Origin: Govania unica
GTDB lineage: Bacteria; Pseudomonadota; Alphaproteobacteria; Sphingomonadales; Govanellaceae
NCBI RefSeq assembly: GCF_027920805.1
Contig: NZ_JANWOI010000004.1
Location: 496,001-560,000, forward strand
DNA: 64,000 bases
Reading direction: 5' to 3'
Shown here one piece after another: positions 38,596 through 46,343 of this stretch; position 1 is the stretch's first letter; each line of letters begins with the position of its first letter. Both the position numbers and the translations under genes were made by a program. The notes below the pieces were generated by a model. That model ran no database searches. It saw only the letters and a program-made list of their open reading frames with translations, and was not told where the DNA came from.

Positions 38596-39300
38596 GGGGG
38601 GGTACGGGTTGGTATGCGTGCCGATAAAACGCGTGTCATTGCCGGGCTTGACCCGGCAATCCATCTGGGGCGGTGGTGCGTGGTGAGGGGTGGATTACCG
38701 GGTCGAGCCCGGTAATGACAGGGTTTTTGGGTTTTGGGATTCTGTACTGTGTTTATGGGGATGGCAGGGGTGTTCGGTAGGGGGGGCGCGAAATGTCATT
38801 GCGAGGCGGAGCCGAAGCAATCCAGGTTGCGGGCCGGAGTGTCTGGATCGCCGCGCCGCTTACGCGGCTCACGATGACGGGTGAGGGCGTGCACATATAT
38901 TGCGTGTCATTGCCGGGCTTGACCCGGCAATCCATCTGGGGCGGTGGTGCGTGGTGAGGGGTGGATTACCGGGTCGAGCCCGGTAATGACAGGGTTTTTG
39001 GGTTTTGGGATTCTGTACTGTGTTTATGGGGATGGCAGGGGTGTTCGGTAGGGGGGGCGCGAAATGTCATTGCGAGGCGGAGCCGAAGCAATCCAGGTTG
39101 CGGGCCGGAGTGTCTGGATCGCCGCGCCGCTTACGCGGCTCACGATGACGGGTGAGGGCGTGCATATGCAATGCCTGTCATTGCCGGGCTTGACCCGGCA
39201 GTCCATCTGGGGCGGTGGTGCGTGGTGAGGCATGGATTACCGGGTCGAGCCCGGTAATGACAGGTTTTTTTGGTTCTTCACTGCTGGGTTGGTTTGGGCA
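38596..39300. repeat. 271-bp tandem duplication of palindromic elements
   Basis: Copy 1 is 38631-38901, copy 2 38902-39172, partial copy 3 39173 to ~39263. Copies 1 and 2 differ only in their last ~10 nt. Each unit contains an inverted pair of TGTCATTGCCGGGCTTGACC-type repeats plus a TCATTGCGAGGCGGAGCCGA-type element, families found elsewhere in the window. ORFs here translate the repeats and are not genes. It separates terminase from portal. Confidence 0.92.
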
Positions 39301-39346
39301 AAAGAAAACCCCCCGGCTTTTCCCTCGATGGGGTTGGCGCGGGGGG
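39301..39346 (-). terminator. intrinsic terminator of the reverse-strand gene
   Basis: On the minus strand CCCCCCG (39346-39340) pairs with CGGGGGG (39315-39309), followed by TTTTCTTT. It lies 17 nt after the stop of the small exported protein gene. Confidence 0.75.
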
Positions 39347-39362
39347 TGTTCGGGTTTGGATT

Positions 39363-39758
39363 TTACTTTGCGGAGGCCTGGGCGGCTTTGTATTCGCGGA
39401 TGGCGGTGTTGAATTTGGCAGCGACGCCTTCCATGTCTTCGACCGCGGCGTTGTGGCGGGTCGCGAGGCTTTGTTCGATGCCGTTCAATTTGGTCTTGCG
39501 GGCCTTGTCGTCCAGCGATTTGTCGTTGGTGACAGCGGCTTTTTCTTCATCTGCGCCGGTTTTGATGCAGCTCAGGAAGGCATCGGTCGAGGCGATGTAG
39601 GCTTTGACGGCCTGATGGGTTTCGCCCATCTGTTCCTGGCTTGCGGACTTGCCGTCGACGACGGACGGGGCGGTCGGGCGCGAGCATTCGGCGGCCATGG
39701 CGCTGGTGACAAAGCTTGCGGCCAGGACGGCACCGGCCAGGGTGGTGAACAATTTCAT
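39363..39758 (-). CDS. small secreted protein inside the GTA-like cluster, reverse strand
   Basis: A 131-residue protein with a clear signal peptide (MKLFTTLAGAVLAASFVTSAMA, cleavage before AEC). The mature part is helical and charged (DGKSASQEQMGETHQAVKAY, AFLSCIKTGADEE, LDDKARKTKLNGIEQSLATR) with two cysteines. No family is recognised. It has its own GGAG site and terminator and runs against the packaging genes, so it is an independent transcription unit inserted between terminase and portal, comparable to a phage moron. Confidence 0.8.
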   Translation of the reverse strand: MKLFTTLAGAVLAASFVTSAMAAECSRPTAPSVVDGKSASQEQMGETHQAVKAYIASTDAFLSCIKTGADEEKAAVTNDKSLDDKARKTKLNGIEQSLATRHNAAVEDMEGVAAKFNTAIREYKAAQASAK

Positions 39759-39944
39759 TTGTGACGTCTCCAAATAAGCAACGTGAATCAATAGCGATGA
39801 AGCCCGGCGGCTTCTGATGAGCGCACTGTAACATGAAGAACACCAGATCAACATGGTGGAAATGAGGCAAGGCGCGGCTTTGCGGAGTCATGCGCGGAGA
39901 TTGCCGGAAATTTTAAAATCATAAGCATTTACAAGGAATTGAGC

Positions 39945-41141
39945 ATGTCGATCTTACGCGATCTGTGGCGCGCTTCGGGATTCGAGGTGAAGAAAAGCGC
40001 GGCTTTGGGCGGCAGCGAGACGGCCTTTCTGGGGCTTGGCGCACCGCGTTGGACCCAGCGCAATTTCCGCCGTCTGGCCGAAGAAGGCTTCCGCAAGAAT
40101 GTGATCGCCCATCGGTCGATCAAGGTCATCGCCGAAAGTGCCGCCGCCGTGCCATGGCGGCTTGGGCGCGGTGACAAGCTGTTGCGCGGACATCCGTTGC
40201 TGGATCTGCTGGCGCGGCCCAATCCGGCTATGAGTGGGCTTGATCTGATGGAAAGCCTTTATGCCTATTTGAATATTGCCGGGGACGCCTATCTTGAAAT
40301 GGTGCCGGGGGCGAATGGGCGGCCGGGCGAGCTTTATGTGCTGCGGCCGGACCGCATGACCATTCTGCCGGGGGCCAATGGCTGGCCGCGGGCTTATCGC
40401 TATGAGGCCGGGGGGCGGGTTCATGAGTTTGAGGTCGATGGGCTGACCGGTGAAAGCCGCATTCTGCATGTGAAGTATTTTCATCCGCTGGATGACCTTT
40501 ATGGCATGTCGCCTTTGGAGGCGGCGGCTTATGGCATTGATATCCATAATGCGGCGAGCCAGTGGAACAAGGCGCTGTTTGACAATGCGGCGCGGCCGTC
40601 GGGGGCGCTGGTTTATGACAATAAGGATGGCGCGACGTTGTCCGAGGGGCAGTTCGAACGGCTGAAGGCCGATCTGGCGGAGACCTATCAGGGGGCGCGC
40701 AATGCCGGGCGGCCGTTGTTGCTTGAGGGCGGGTTGAGCTGGCAGCCGATGGCCTTTTCGCCGCAGGATATGGAATTCGCCGAGGGCAAGAATATGGCGG
40801 CGCGGGAAATTGCGCTCGCGTTCGGGGTGCCGCCGTTGCTGCTTAATATTCCCGGCGATAATACCTATAACAATTACCAGGAAGCCAATCGGGCGCTGTG
40901 GCGGCTGACGTTGCTGCCTTTGATGGAGAAAATGACGGCGGCGCTCAACCATTGGCTGACGCCGCAGTTCGGGCGCGATTTATGGCTCGATTTCGATCGC
41001 GATTCCATTACGGCGCTGCAAAGCGAACGCACGGCGTCGTGGGAGCGGTTGGCGGGAGCGCATTTCCTCACCATCAATGAAAAACGGTTGGCGGCGGGGC
41101 TTGAGCCGGTGGCGGATGGAGACAAGCTTGCGAGCGGGTGA
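39945..41141 (+). CDS. HK97-family phage portal protein (GTA g3-like)
   Basis: A 398-residue portal forming the dodecameric DNA channel of the capsid. Typical stretches are NVIAHRSIKVIAESAAAVPW, GDAYLEMVPGANGRPGELYVL, VKYFHPLDDLYGMSPLEAAA and the conserved GDNTYNNYQEANRALWRLTLLP. The ATG at 39945 follows AAGGA at a good distance; a TTG two codons earlier is less likely. The nearest upstream promoter is uncertain because the reverse gene and repeats separate it from terminase. Confidence 0.93.
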   Translation: MSILRDLWRASGFEVKKSAALGGSETAFLGLGAPRWTQRNFRRLAEEGFRKNVIAHRSIKVIAESAAAVPWRLGRGDKLLRGHPLLDLLARPNPAMSGLDLMESLYAYLNIAGDAYLEMVPGANGRPGELYVLRPDRMTILPGANGWPRAYRYEAGGRVHEFEVDGLTGESRILHVKYFHPLDDLYGMSPLEAAAYGIDIHNAASQWNKALFDNAARPSGALVYDNKDGATLSEGQFERLKADLAETYQGARNAGRPLLLEGGLSWQPMAFSPQDMEFAEGKNMAAREIALAFGVPPLLLNIPGDNTYNNYQEANRALWRLTLLPLMEKMTAALNHWLTPQFGRDLWLDFDRDSITALQSERTASWERLAGAHFLTINEKRLAAGLEPVADGDKLASG

Positions 41142-41250
41142 GTCCCGAAATGGGACGCTGTGTCTTGGTGGGACAGGGGGATCCGTTCAATTTGAGACAA
41201 TTTGTGCGGACTGCGCGGATAAAGCGGAGCGAAACAGGGGTTTCGCGGAC
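41142..41250 (+). promoter_or_regulatory. candidate enhancer dyads upstream of a sigma-54 promoter
   Basis: Two similar dyads follow the portal stop: GTCCC-GAAAT-GGGAC (41142-41156) and TGTC-TTGGTGG-GACA (41161-41175). They lie about 80-110 bp upstream of the GG/GC promoter element, the usual distance for bacterial enhancer-binding proteins. No coding potential is evident here. Confidence 0.45.
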
Positions 41251-41266
41251 TGGCATGGTTTCTGCA
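41251..41266 (+). promoter_or_regulatory. candidate sigma-54 (-24/-12) promoter
   Basis: TGGCATGGTTTCTGCA matches the RpoN consensus TGGCACGNNNNTTGCW at all but two conserved positions, with GG and GC exactly 10 nt apart. The predicted start is near 41277. Confidence 0.6.
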
Positions 41267-41276
41267 CTACAGTTGA

Positions 41277-41399
41277 TAAGACACCAGATGAGATATGGGC
41301 TTTTGCCCGTGCGAACATCGGATCAGCGATAGCCAGAACTGCCAAGTTATCTTCGCGTCGCATGACTAACGGCCTCCCTTTTTCGGAGGCCGTTTTTTT
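41277..41399 (+). ncRNA. putative short transcript between portal and DUF6127 gene
   Basis: About 120 nt from the predicted sigma-54 start to a strong terminator. It contains a GGGC-TTTT-GCCC hairpin (near 41297-41308) and no ORF longer than 14 codons with a ribosome site. It may be a small RNA or a leader whose terminator controls the capsid genes. Purely predicted. Confidence 0.4.
41368..41399 (+). terminator. strong intrinsic terminator between portal and DUF6127 gene
   Basis: A perfect 10-bp stem AACGGCCTCC / GGAGGCCGTT with a 7-nt loop (41368-41394) and a run of seven T. It sits inside the structural cluster, so capsid and tail genes downstream need readthrough, antitermination or another start. 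Confidence 0.9.
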
Positions 41400-41441
41400 A
41401 TGTCCCGATCATCCTAAAGGTTTTTTGCGGGAGGTGACGCC

Positions 41442-41762
41442 ATGACGGCGCAGGATCCCTTTCCATTTTATGCTTATGCGCGGCTGGTGCAGCAGGCGCA
41501 GCTTGAAGGCGCAACCATCGAGACCCTGCGCCTTTTGATCGAGGAGGCGAGTGCGCATGGTGCGGCGCGGGCCCTTGCGCGTTGCGGACTTGAGGATGCG
41601 GCGGCGGGCAGCGACATCGGCGAATTGCGGGCGTTGCTGGATGCCTGGCGCGACAGCAAACGGGCGGCGCGGCGGGCGGCGGTCAGATGGCTGACGCGGG
41701 CCTTTCTTGCGAGCCTCATGGCGGCCATCGCTTTCAAATTACGCGTCATTGATTGGCGTTGA
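41442..41762 (+). CDS. DUF6127-type protein (GTA g3.5 position)
   Basis: A 106-residue protein with a helical body (LVQQAQLEGATIETLRLLIEEA, GAARALARCGLEDA, LRALLDAWRDSKRAARRAAVRW) and a C-terminal hydrophobic segment (FLASLMAAIAFKL). Placement between portal and prohead protease, together with the AARALARCGLED stretch, fits the DUF6127 family found at g3.5 of RcGTA-like clusters; its role there is unknown. Confidence 0.75.
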   Translation: MTAQDPFPFYAYARLVQQAQLEGATIETLRLLIEEASAHGAARALARCGLEDAAAGSDIGELRALLDAWRDSKRAARRAAVRWLTRAFLASLMAAIAFKLRVIDWR

Positions 41763-41795
41763 TTTCATATCACCTGTTGAGAACGGAGCATCATC

Positions 41796-42269
41796 GTGCT
41801 GGCCACAGCCTCATTGCTGCGGAGCGCGCCCGAGGGCGCCTTCGCGGGTTACGCAAGCGTGTTCGGCACGCTCGATCGCGGTCACGACATTGTTGCGCGG
41901 GGCGCATTCCGGCGGTCGCTGAGCGAGCGCGGCGCGTCCGGCGTCAAGCTGTTGTGGCAGCATGATCCGAACCAGCCCGTCGGCGTGATCGACAGTCTGG
42001 CCGAAGACAACCACGGACTTTATATGCGCGGGCGGCTGTTGCTGGATGTGGCGCGGGCGCGTGAGGCGCTGTCGTTGATGCGCAATCGCGTGCTTGATGG
42101 ATTGTCGATCGGATACCGCTGCGTGCGCTCGGACGTGGAGCCGAAATCAGGCGCGCGGGTGCTTTATGACGTGGATCTTTGGGAAATATCCCTGGTGACT
42201 TTTCCCATGCAGGAGACGGCGCGCATCACCGCCTACAAGGCGGCGGTCATGCGCGGCGGACGATCATGA
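41796..42269 (+). CDS. HK97-family prohead protease (GTA g4-like)
   Basis: A 157-residue capsid maturation protease of the herpesvirus-assemblin fold. It has GYASVFGTLDRGHDIVARGAF, the catalytic histidine in LLWQHDPNQPVG, and the serine region in RVLDGLSIGYR, with DLWEISLVTFPM near the end. It cleaves the capsid N-terminal scaffold. The GTG at 41796 follows GGAG. Confidence 0.9.
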   Translation: MLATASLLRSAPEGAFAGYASVFGTLDRGHDIVARGAFRRSLSERGASGVKLLWQHDPNQPVGVIDSLAEDNHGLYMRGRLLLDVARAREALSLMRNRVLDGLSIGYRCVRSDVEPKSGARVLYDVDLWEISLVTFPMQETARITAYKAAVMRGGRS

Positions 42270-42300
42270 GTTTTATTTTCACAACGAGGAGAAGGTGAAC

Positions 42301-43527
42301 ATGGAGACCGAAGTGATGAATACGGTGGCGGTGCAGCAGGCAGTTGAAGCGCTGGGTCGCGCCTTCGAAGAATTTAAAAGCGCGAACGACGCCCGCGAGG
42401 CACGGGCCGATGTGGTGCTTGAACATAAAGTCGCAGCCATCGGCGATGATCTTGGTCAATTGCAGGCGCGTCTGGATCGCATGCATATGGCGATCAACCG
42501 TCCGACGATTTCGGGTGCTGTACAGGCCGATGTGACGGGGCCGGAAATCCGCGAACATAAGACGGCGTTTTACGATCGCTTTGTTCGGCGCGGCATTGAA
42601 ACCGGACTTGGCGATCTTGAAGGCAAAGCCCTGAGCATCAGCACGGATGCGGATGGCGGCTATAGCGTGCCGCGGGAACTGGATCAGACCATTGAACGGC
42701 TGACCAAGGATCTGTCGCCGATCCGTCGCATCGCCAATGTGGTGCAGGTGGGCAGCGCACAATATCGCAAACTGGTGACGGTGAGTGGGCTTGCGTCAGG
42801 CTGGGTCGGCGAAGTGGCGGGGCGGCCGGTTACAAACAGCATGCAGTTTGCTGAAGTGGTGCCGCCGCTTGGGGAAATCTATGCCAATCCGGCAGCTACG
42901 CAGGCCATGCTGGACGATAGCTTTTTTGATGTTGAAACCTGGCTTGCGGAACAGATCGCCGTTGAATTCGCCGTGCAGGAAGGCACCGCTTTTGTGAGCG
43001 GCGATGGCGCCAACAAACCGAAAGGATTTTTGTCCTATACCACGGCTTTGACCGCTGACGGGGCGCGGGCTTTTGGCAGCTTGCAGCATATCGTGACCGG
43101 GGTGAGCGCGGGATTTCCGGCAAGCAATCCGTCCGACAAACTGATTGATCTCGTGCATGCGTTGCGCCCGGTTTATCGCGATGCTGCGGCCTTTGTCATG
43201 AACACCAATGTTCTTGCGGCCGTGCGCAAGTTCAAGGATGCCGATGGCAATTATCTGTGGCGTCCGGGTCTGGGTGTCGGACAGTCGGCGACTCTTTTGG
43301 GCTATCCGGTGATCGAAGCGCAGGACATGCCGGATGTGGCGGCCAATTCGCTGTCGGTGGCATTCGGTAATTTCGCGCGCGGCTATACCATCACCGACCG
43401 TTCAAGCGTGCGCGTGTTGCGCGATCCTTATTCGAACAAGCCTTATGTGCATTTCTACAGCACCAAACGCGTCGGCGGCGGTGTGGTCAATTCCGATTGC
43501 ATCAAGCTTTTGAAATTCAGCGTTTAA
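42301..43527 (+). CDS. HK97-family major capsid protein (GTA g5-like)
   Basis: A 408-residue capsid precursor. The first ~100 residues are the helical delta/scaffold domain (VQQAVEALGRAFEEFKSAN; LGQLQARLDRMHMAI) removed by the protease. The HK97 fold follows (ALSISTDADGGYSVPRELD, AFVSGDGANKPKGFL, AFVMNTNVLAAVRKFKDADG, LGYPVIEAQDMPD). The ATG at 42301 has AGGAG nine nt upstream; the GTG at 42295 is the alternative. Confidence 0.93.
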   Translation: METEVMNTVAVQQAVEALGRAFEEFKSANDAREARADVVLEHKVAAIGDDLGQLQARLDRMHMAINRPTISGAVQADVTGPEIREHKTAFYDRFVRRGIETGLGDLEGKALSISTDADGGYSVPRELDQTIERLTKDLSPIRRIANVVQVGSAQYRKLVTVSGLASGWVGEVAGRPVTNSMQFAEVVPPLGEIYANPAATQAMLDDSFFDVETWLAEQIAVEFAVQEGTAFVSGDGANKPKGFLSYTTALTADGARAFGSLQHIVTGVSAGFPASNPSDKLIDLVHALRPVYRDAAAFVMNTNVLAAVRKFKDADGNYLWRPGLGVGQSATLLGYPVIEAQDMPDVAANSLSVAFGNFARGYTITDRSSVRVLRDPYSNKPYVHFYSTKRVGGGVVNSDCIKLLKFSV

Positions 43528-43541
43528 GAGAGGATTTTTTC

Positions 43542-44015
43542 ATGGATGTCGCGATCCTGCACGATGAACTTGTGTCGGATCTCGGGAGCCGGGGCTATGC
43601 CGCCATGTCCGATGAGGATGTGGCGGCGGCTCTGAATGCCCGTGAGATCGTCACCTATCGCGAAGTGCCACTTGTGGCCATTACGCGTGAAATGATCATG
43701 ATGAGTGACGCGCGCGGCCGGTTTGTCTGGGACAATGTGCGGGCGGCGGCGGCGGACAGCGGCTATGTGGGGCATGATCTCGCTCGGCGGTTGTGCTTTC
43801 TGTTCGAAGGCGGCTTGCCGGTCAATTGGGGCGGCGCTGCGGCGCAACAGTTGCTTGCGCAAGCGGTGGCGGTGGAATTTTTCACCGCTGAGCAGGCGGA
43901 TATTCTGAAAGATACAGGAAAAGTCATGATCAGCCGGGCCGAGCAATTGGGGCTTGAGACGGTGCGTGTGGGCGAGATCATGGACGCGCGGAGAGAGGAC
44001 CAGGACCATGACTGA
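43542..44015 (+). CDS. phage-type hypothetical protein after capsid
   Basis: A 157-residue protein starting MDVAILHDELVSDLGSRGYAAMSDEDVAAALN. This opening is typical of a protein coded near head genes of several tailed phages; its function is not established. It has no counterpart at this place in RcGTA. Tight spacing after the capsid gene (14 nt, AGAGGA site) and overlap with the next gene show it is part of the late operon. Confidence 0.75.
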   Translation: MDVAILHDELVSDLGSRGYAAMSDEDVAAALNAREIVTYREVPLVAITREMIMMSDARGRFVWDNVRAAAADSGYVGHDLARRLCFLFEGGLPVNWGGAAAQQLLAQAVAVEFFTAEQADILKDTGKVMISRAEQLGLETVRVGEIMDARREDQDHD

Positions 44016-44415
44016 TTTTTCCGCCAGATATCGTAGCGCAACGAGTTTGACGTTGTCGGGATTGAACAGTCTGGCTGACGGCTCGCGGGCTGATAGCAGC
44101 AATTATGACAACAGCACCAATCGCGATATCGAGGCCTCGATCAAACTGAAAGTCGCGGGGGCGACGGCGGCGGCGATCGGATATTTGCGTCTAGAAATCA
44201 AGCGCAGTCACGAGAATAGTGATTTCGAGGACAGCGGAAATACCGAGTTGCTGTCGGTGGTGCAGATGAACGGCACCACCGCCGTCACCGCCATTGTCGA
44301 GGGCGTGCGATTGTCGCCGCATCAGAAAATATCGATCCTGAATGCGAGCGGTGCGGCGCTTGCGGCGAGCGGCAACAGCGCCGAGCTTATCGGCCTTAAA
44401 TATACGGACGCCTGA
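44008..44415 (+). CDS. phage-type hypothetical beta-rich protein
   Basis: A 135-residue protein with repeated short strands (SATSLTLSGLNSLADGS, IEASIKLKVAGATAAA, GYLRLEIKRSH, TAVTAIVEGVRLSP). There is no signal peptide and no recognised family; the composition resembles phage decoration or fibre-associated proteins. It overlaps the preceding gene by 8 nt and is 3 nt from the next. Confidence 0.65.
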   Translation: MTDFSARYRSATSLTLSGLNSLADGSRADSSNYDNSTNRDIEASIKLKVAGATAAAIGYLRLEIKRSHENSDFEDSGNTELLSVVQMNGTTAVTAIVEGVRLSPHQKISILNASGAALAASGNSAELIGLKYTDA

Positions 44416-44418
44416 GCC

Positions 44419-45678
44419 ATGATCAATGCGCGCACGAGGAACCAGGGGGCGAAGCCGGACGGTGCGCAGGACGTGGATTGGTCGCATCCTCTGGCCGCCG
44501 ATCTTGTGGTGGCGGTCTGTCCGGGGGAGGGGGCCGGACCGTTGCGCGATCTGGTGTCGGGCAACCGCAGCATTGCAGGCACGACCAGTAGTTGGTCGGC
44601 GTTGAAATCGGGGCGCGCCGTCAGCTTTGGCAGCAAGCAATATAATGTTATTGCCACCCGGCCGCTGGATGCGCTGGCGGCGGGGTATACGGTTTTATGG
44701 GGCGGGCGGTTCAAGGCGGCCGGGGATAGCTGGGACAATTGGGGTGGATTGTTCACTTTTCCGGCCGAGACTACAGCGAGCAACTTTATCGGCATTCAAC
44801 GCGCCGCGACGCTGGATATACTGCAGCTGTTTCATAATAGTTCGGCTGGCCTGTCTCTCAACACGACGATCAATGCATATGTCAATACTGACCTTGTGAT
44901 TGCTGCGTCCTGGGACGGGACCTCTCTTCGTGAATTCCGCAATGGTGCTTTGGTGCAGACGGCGAATCCGAGCTTTGTTCCGACGGGTAGGCCCGACAAC
45001 AGGCTCCATATCAACAGCGAACGGGCTTTGGGTGGTGGCGCCGCGCAGACGCTGAGTTTTCTCTATCTGTTCAAACGGCGGCTGCCGGATGATGTGATCG
45101 CCGATCTGACGCAGCGGCCATTTCAGATTCTGAAGCCGCACCGACAGATGGTGATACCACGGCGGAGTGCGGGCACGGCGGTATCGGTGGTGCCCGACAA
45201 GGCGATGCAGGCGCATAGGGCGAGCAGCCCGCTGGTGGGGCAGAGCCATGCCGTTCTGCCGCAGTCCGCGCGACAGGGACAGAAGGCGGGCGTGGGCACT
45301 GTTGTGAGTGTGGGAAGCGTCGTTATCGGGTCCTGCAGGCAGGGTCATAGGGCGGGCAGTGTTTTGCTGTCGCAGCAGGCTCAGATCATACCCGCGCGAG
45401 CGGTGCAGGGGCAGAGGTCGGGCGCGGGATCCGTTGTGACTGCGGGGGCCGTGATTATCGGGTCTTGCAGGCAGGCTCATACGGCGGGCGGTGTTCTGCT
45501 GTCGCAGCAGGCTCTGATCCTGCCCGCGCGAGCAGTGCAGGGGCAGAGGGCGATGATCGTTCTGATCCGCCTGGATGGCGTGAAGACGCCGTTGCGGCGC
45601 ACTGAACAGATTGCCAGGGACGGTCGCAATGTTGCGGCCGGACATAAAATTCCGGTTCTGAAACCAAGAAAACAGTGA
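44419..45678 (+). CDS. LamG-like protein with C-terminal repeats, putative fibre/decoration
   Basis: A 419-residue protein. Residues ~15-235 resemble a concanavalin/LamG jelly roll (YTVLWGGRFKAAGD, TDLVIAASWDGTSLREFRNG, LSFLYLFKRRLPDDVIADL), a fold used by phages for glycan or surface binding. Residues ~250-377 hold three consecutive ~40-44-residue repeats ending in GQK/R; copies 2 and 3 (45286-45417 and 45418-45549) are very similar in DNA. No such gene lies in the RcGTA head module. Receptor binding is an inference. Confidence 0.7.
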   Translation: MINARTRNQGAKPDGAQDVDWSHPLAADLVVAVCPGEGAGPLRDLVSGNRSIAGTTSSWSALKSGRAVSFGSKQYNVIATRPLDALAAGYTVLWGGRFKAAGDSWDNWGGLFTFPAETTASNFIGIQRAATLDILQLFHNSSAGLSLNTTINAYVNTDLVIAASWDGTSLREFRNGALVQTANPSFVPTGRPDNRLHINSERALGGGAAQTLSFLYLFKRRLPDDVIADLTQRPFQILKPHRQMVIPRRSAGTAVSVVPDKAMQAHRASSPLVGQSHAVLPQSARQGQKAGVGTVVSVGSVVIGSCRQGHRAGSVLLSQQAQIIPARAVQGQRSGAGSVVTAGAVIIGSCRQAHTAGGVLLSQQALILPARAVQGQRAMIVLIRLDGVKTPLRRTEQIARDGRNVAAGHKIPVLKPRKQ

Positions 45679-45687
45679 GGACATACC

Positions 45688-46068
45688 ATGGCCAAGAAAG
45701 CCCATGACGACGTGATCGATGGTGCATTGATTGTCGTGCGCAGCAATTGCACGCGCATGACAGCCTGCGTGGGAGAACCGACAACTTATGCCGAAGCCAA
45801 TACGGGCGGCGCGAAATGCCTGGCGGTGGCGACCATGGTGGCGGGGGATTTCACTTTGTCGGCGGGGGATGTGAGCGGCCGCAAAATACGTGTGGGCGCG
45901 AAGTCCGGTGTGAGCATAACGGCGACGGGCAGTGTCGATCATATCGCACTTCTGGATGTGACGAATGCGCGGCTTTTGTATGTCACCACCTGCGGCAGTC
46001 AGGTTTTGACGTCGGGCAACAGCATGAGTTTTGCAGCCTGGGATATTGAAATCGCGAGTCCGGTGTGA
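45688..46068 (+). CDS. small phage-type protein, possible fibre component
   Basis: A 126-residue beta-rich protein (VIDGALIVVRSNCTRMTAC, GDFTLSAGDVSGRKIRVGAK, VDHIALLDVTNARLLYVTT). The sequence is of a kind found next to fiber-tail adaptor genes in siphophages of alphaproteobacteria; function unknown. It shares one base with the next start (TGATG). Confidence 0.65.
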   Translation: MAKKAHDDVIDGALIVVRSNCTRMTACVGEPTTYAEANTGGAKCLAVATMVAGDFTLSAGDVSGRKIRVGAKSGVSITATGSVDHIALLDVTNARLLYVTTCGSQVLTSGNSMSFAAWDIEIASPV

Positions 46069-46343
46069 TGGCGGTTCTGGTCAAGGATCCTGAAGCTCGG
46101 CTCGATTACGCGATCGATTGGTCTGATTATCTCGATATGGGCGAGACCATCGTTGAGAGTCTGTGGGAGGTGACGCCCGCGGAGTCTTTGAGCGTGTTTG
46201 TGAGCGAGCATGGGGACAGTCGATCGCAGGTGACGCTTGAGGGCGGAACCGTGCGGGATATTTACGCCGTCACCAATCGTATCACAACGTCGCTCGGTCG
46301 TATTGATGACCGCAGCCTGACCATACGGGTGCAGGAACGATGA
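46068..46343 (+). CDS. putative phage fiber-tail adaptor protein
   Basis: A 91-residue protein beginning MAVLVKDPEARLDYAIDWSDYL, with ...SQVTLEGGTVRDIYAVTNRI and GRIDDRSLTIRV. This pattern (D-Y-x-x-D-W near the start, T-N-R-x-T-T and D-x-S-L near the end) matches small phage proteins named fiber-tail adaptors. The ATG overlaps the upstream stop; a GTG one codon earlier is the alternative. Overlaps the head-tail connector gene by 4 nt. Confidence 0.65.
   Translation: MAVLVKDPEARLDYAIDWSDYLDMGETIVESLWEVTPAESLSVFVSEHGDSRSQVTLEGGTVRDIYAVTNRITTSLGRIDDRSLTIRVQER

Noticed and set aside
38690-39233. Repeated ~60-69-codon ORFs in the 271-bp array
   Set aside because: They translate the palindromic repeats in both directions and recur with the repeat period; no ribosome sites.
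41077-41445. 122- and 64-codon ORFs between portal and the DUF6127 gene
   Set aside because: They run through the sigma-54-like element and the terminator, lack ribosome sites and have no family pattern; the segment looks regulatory.
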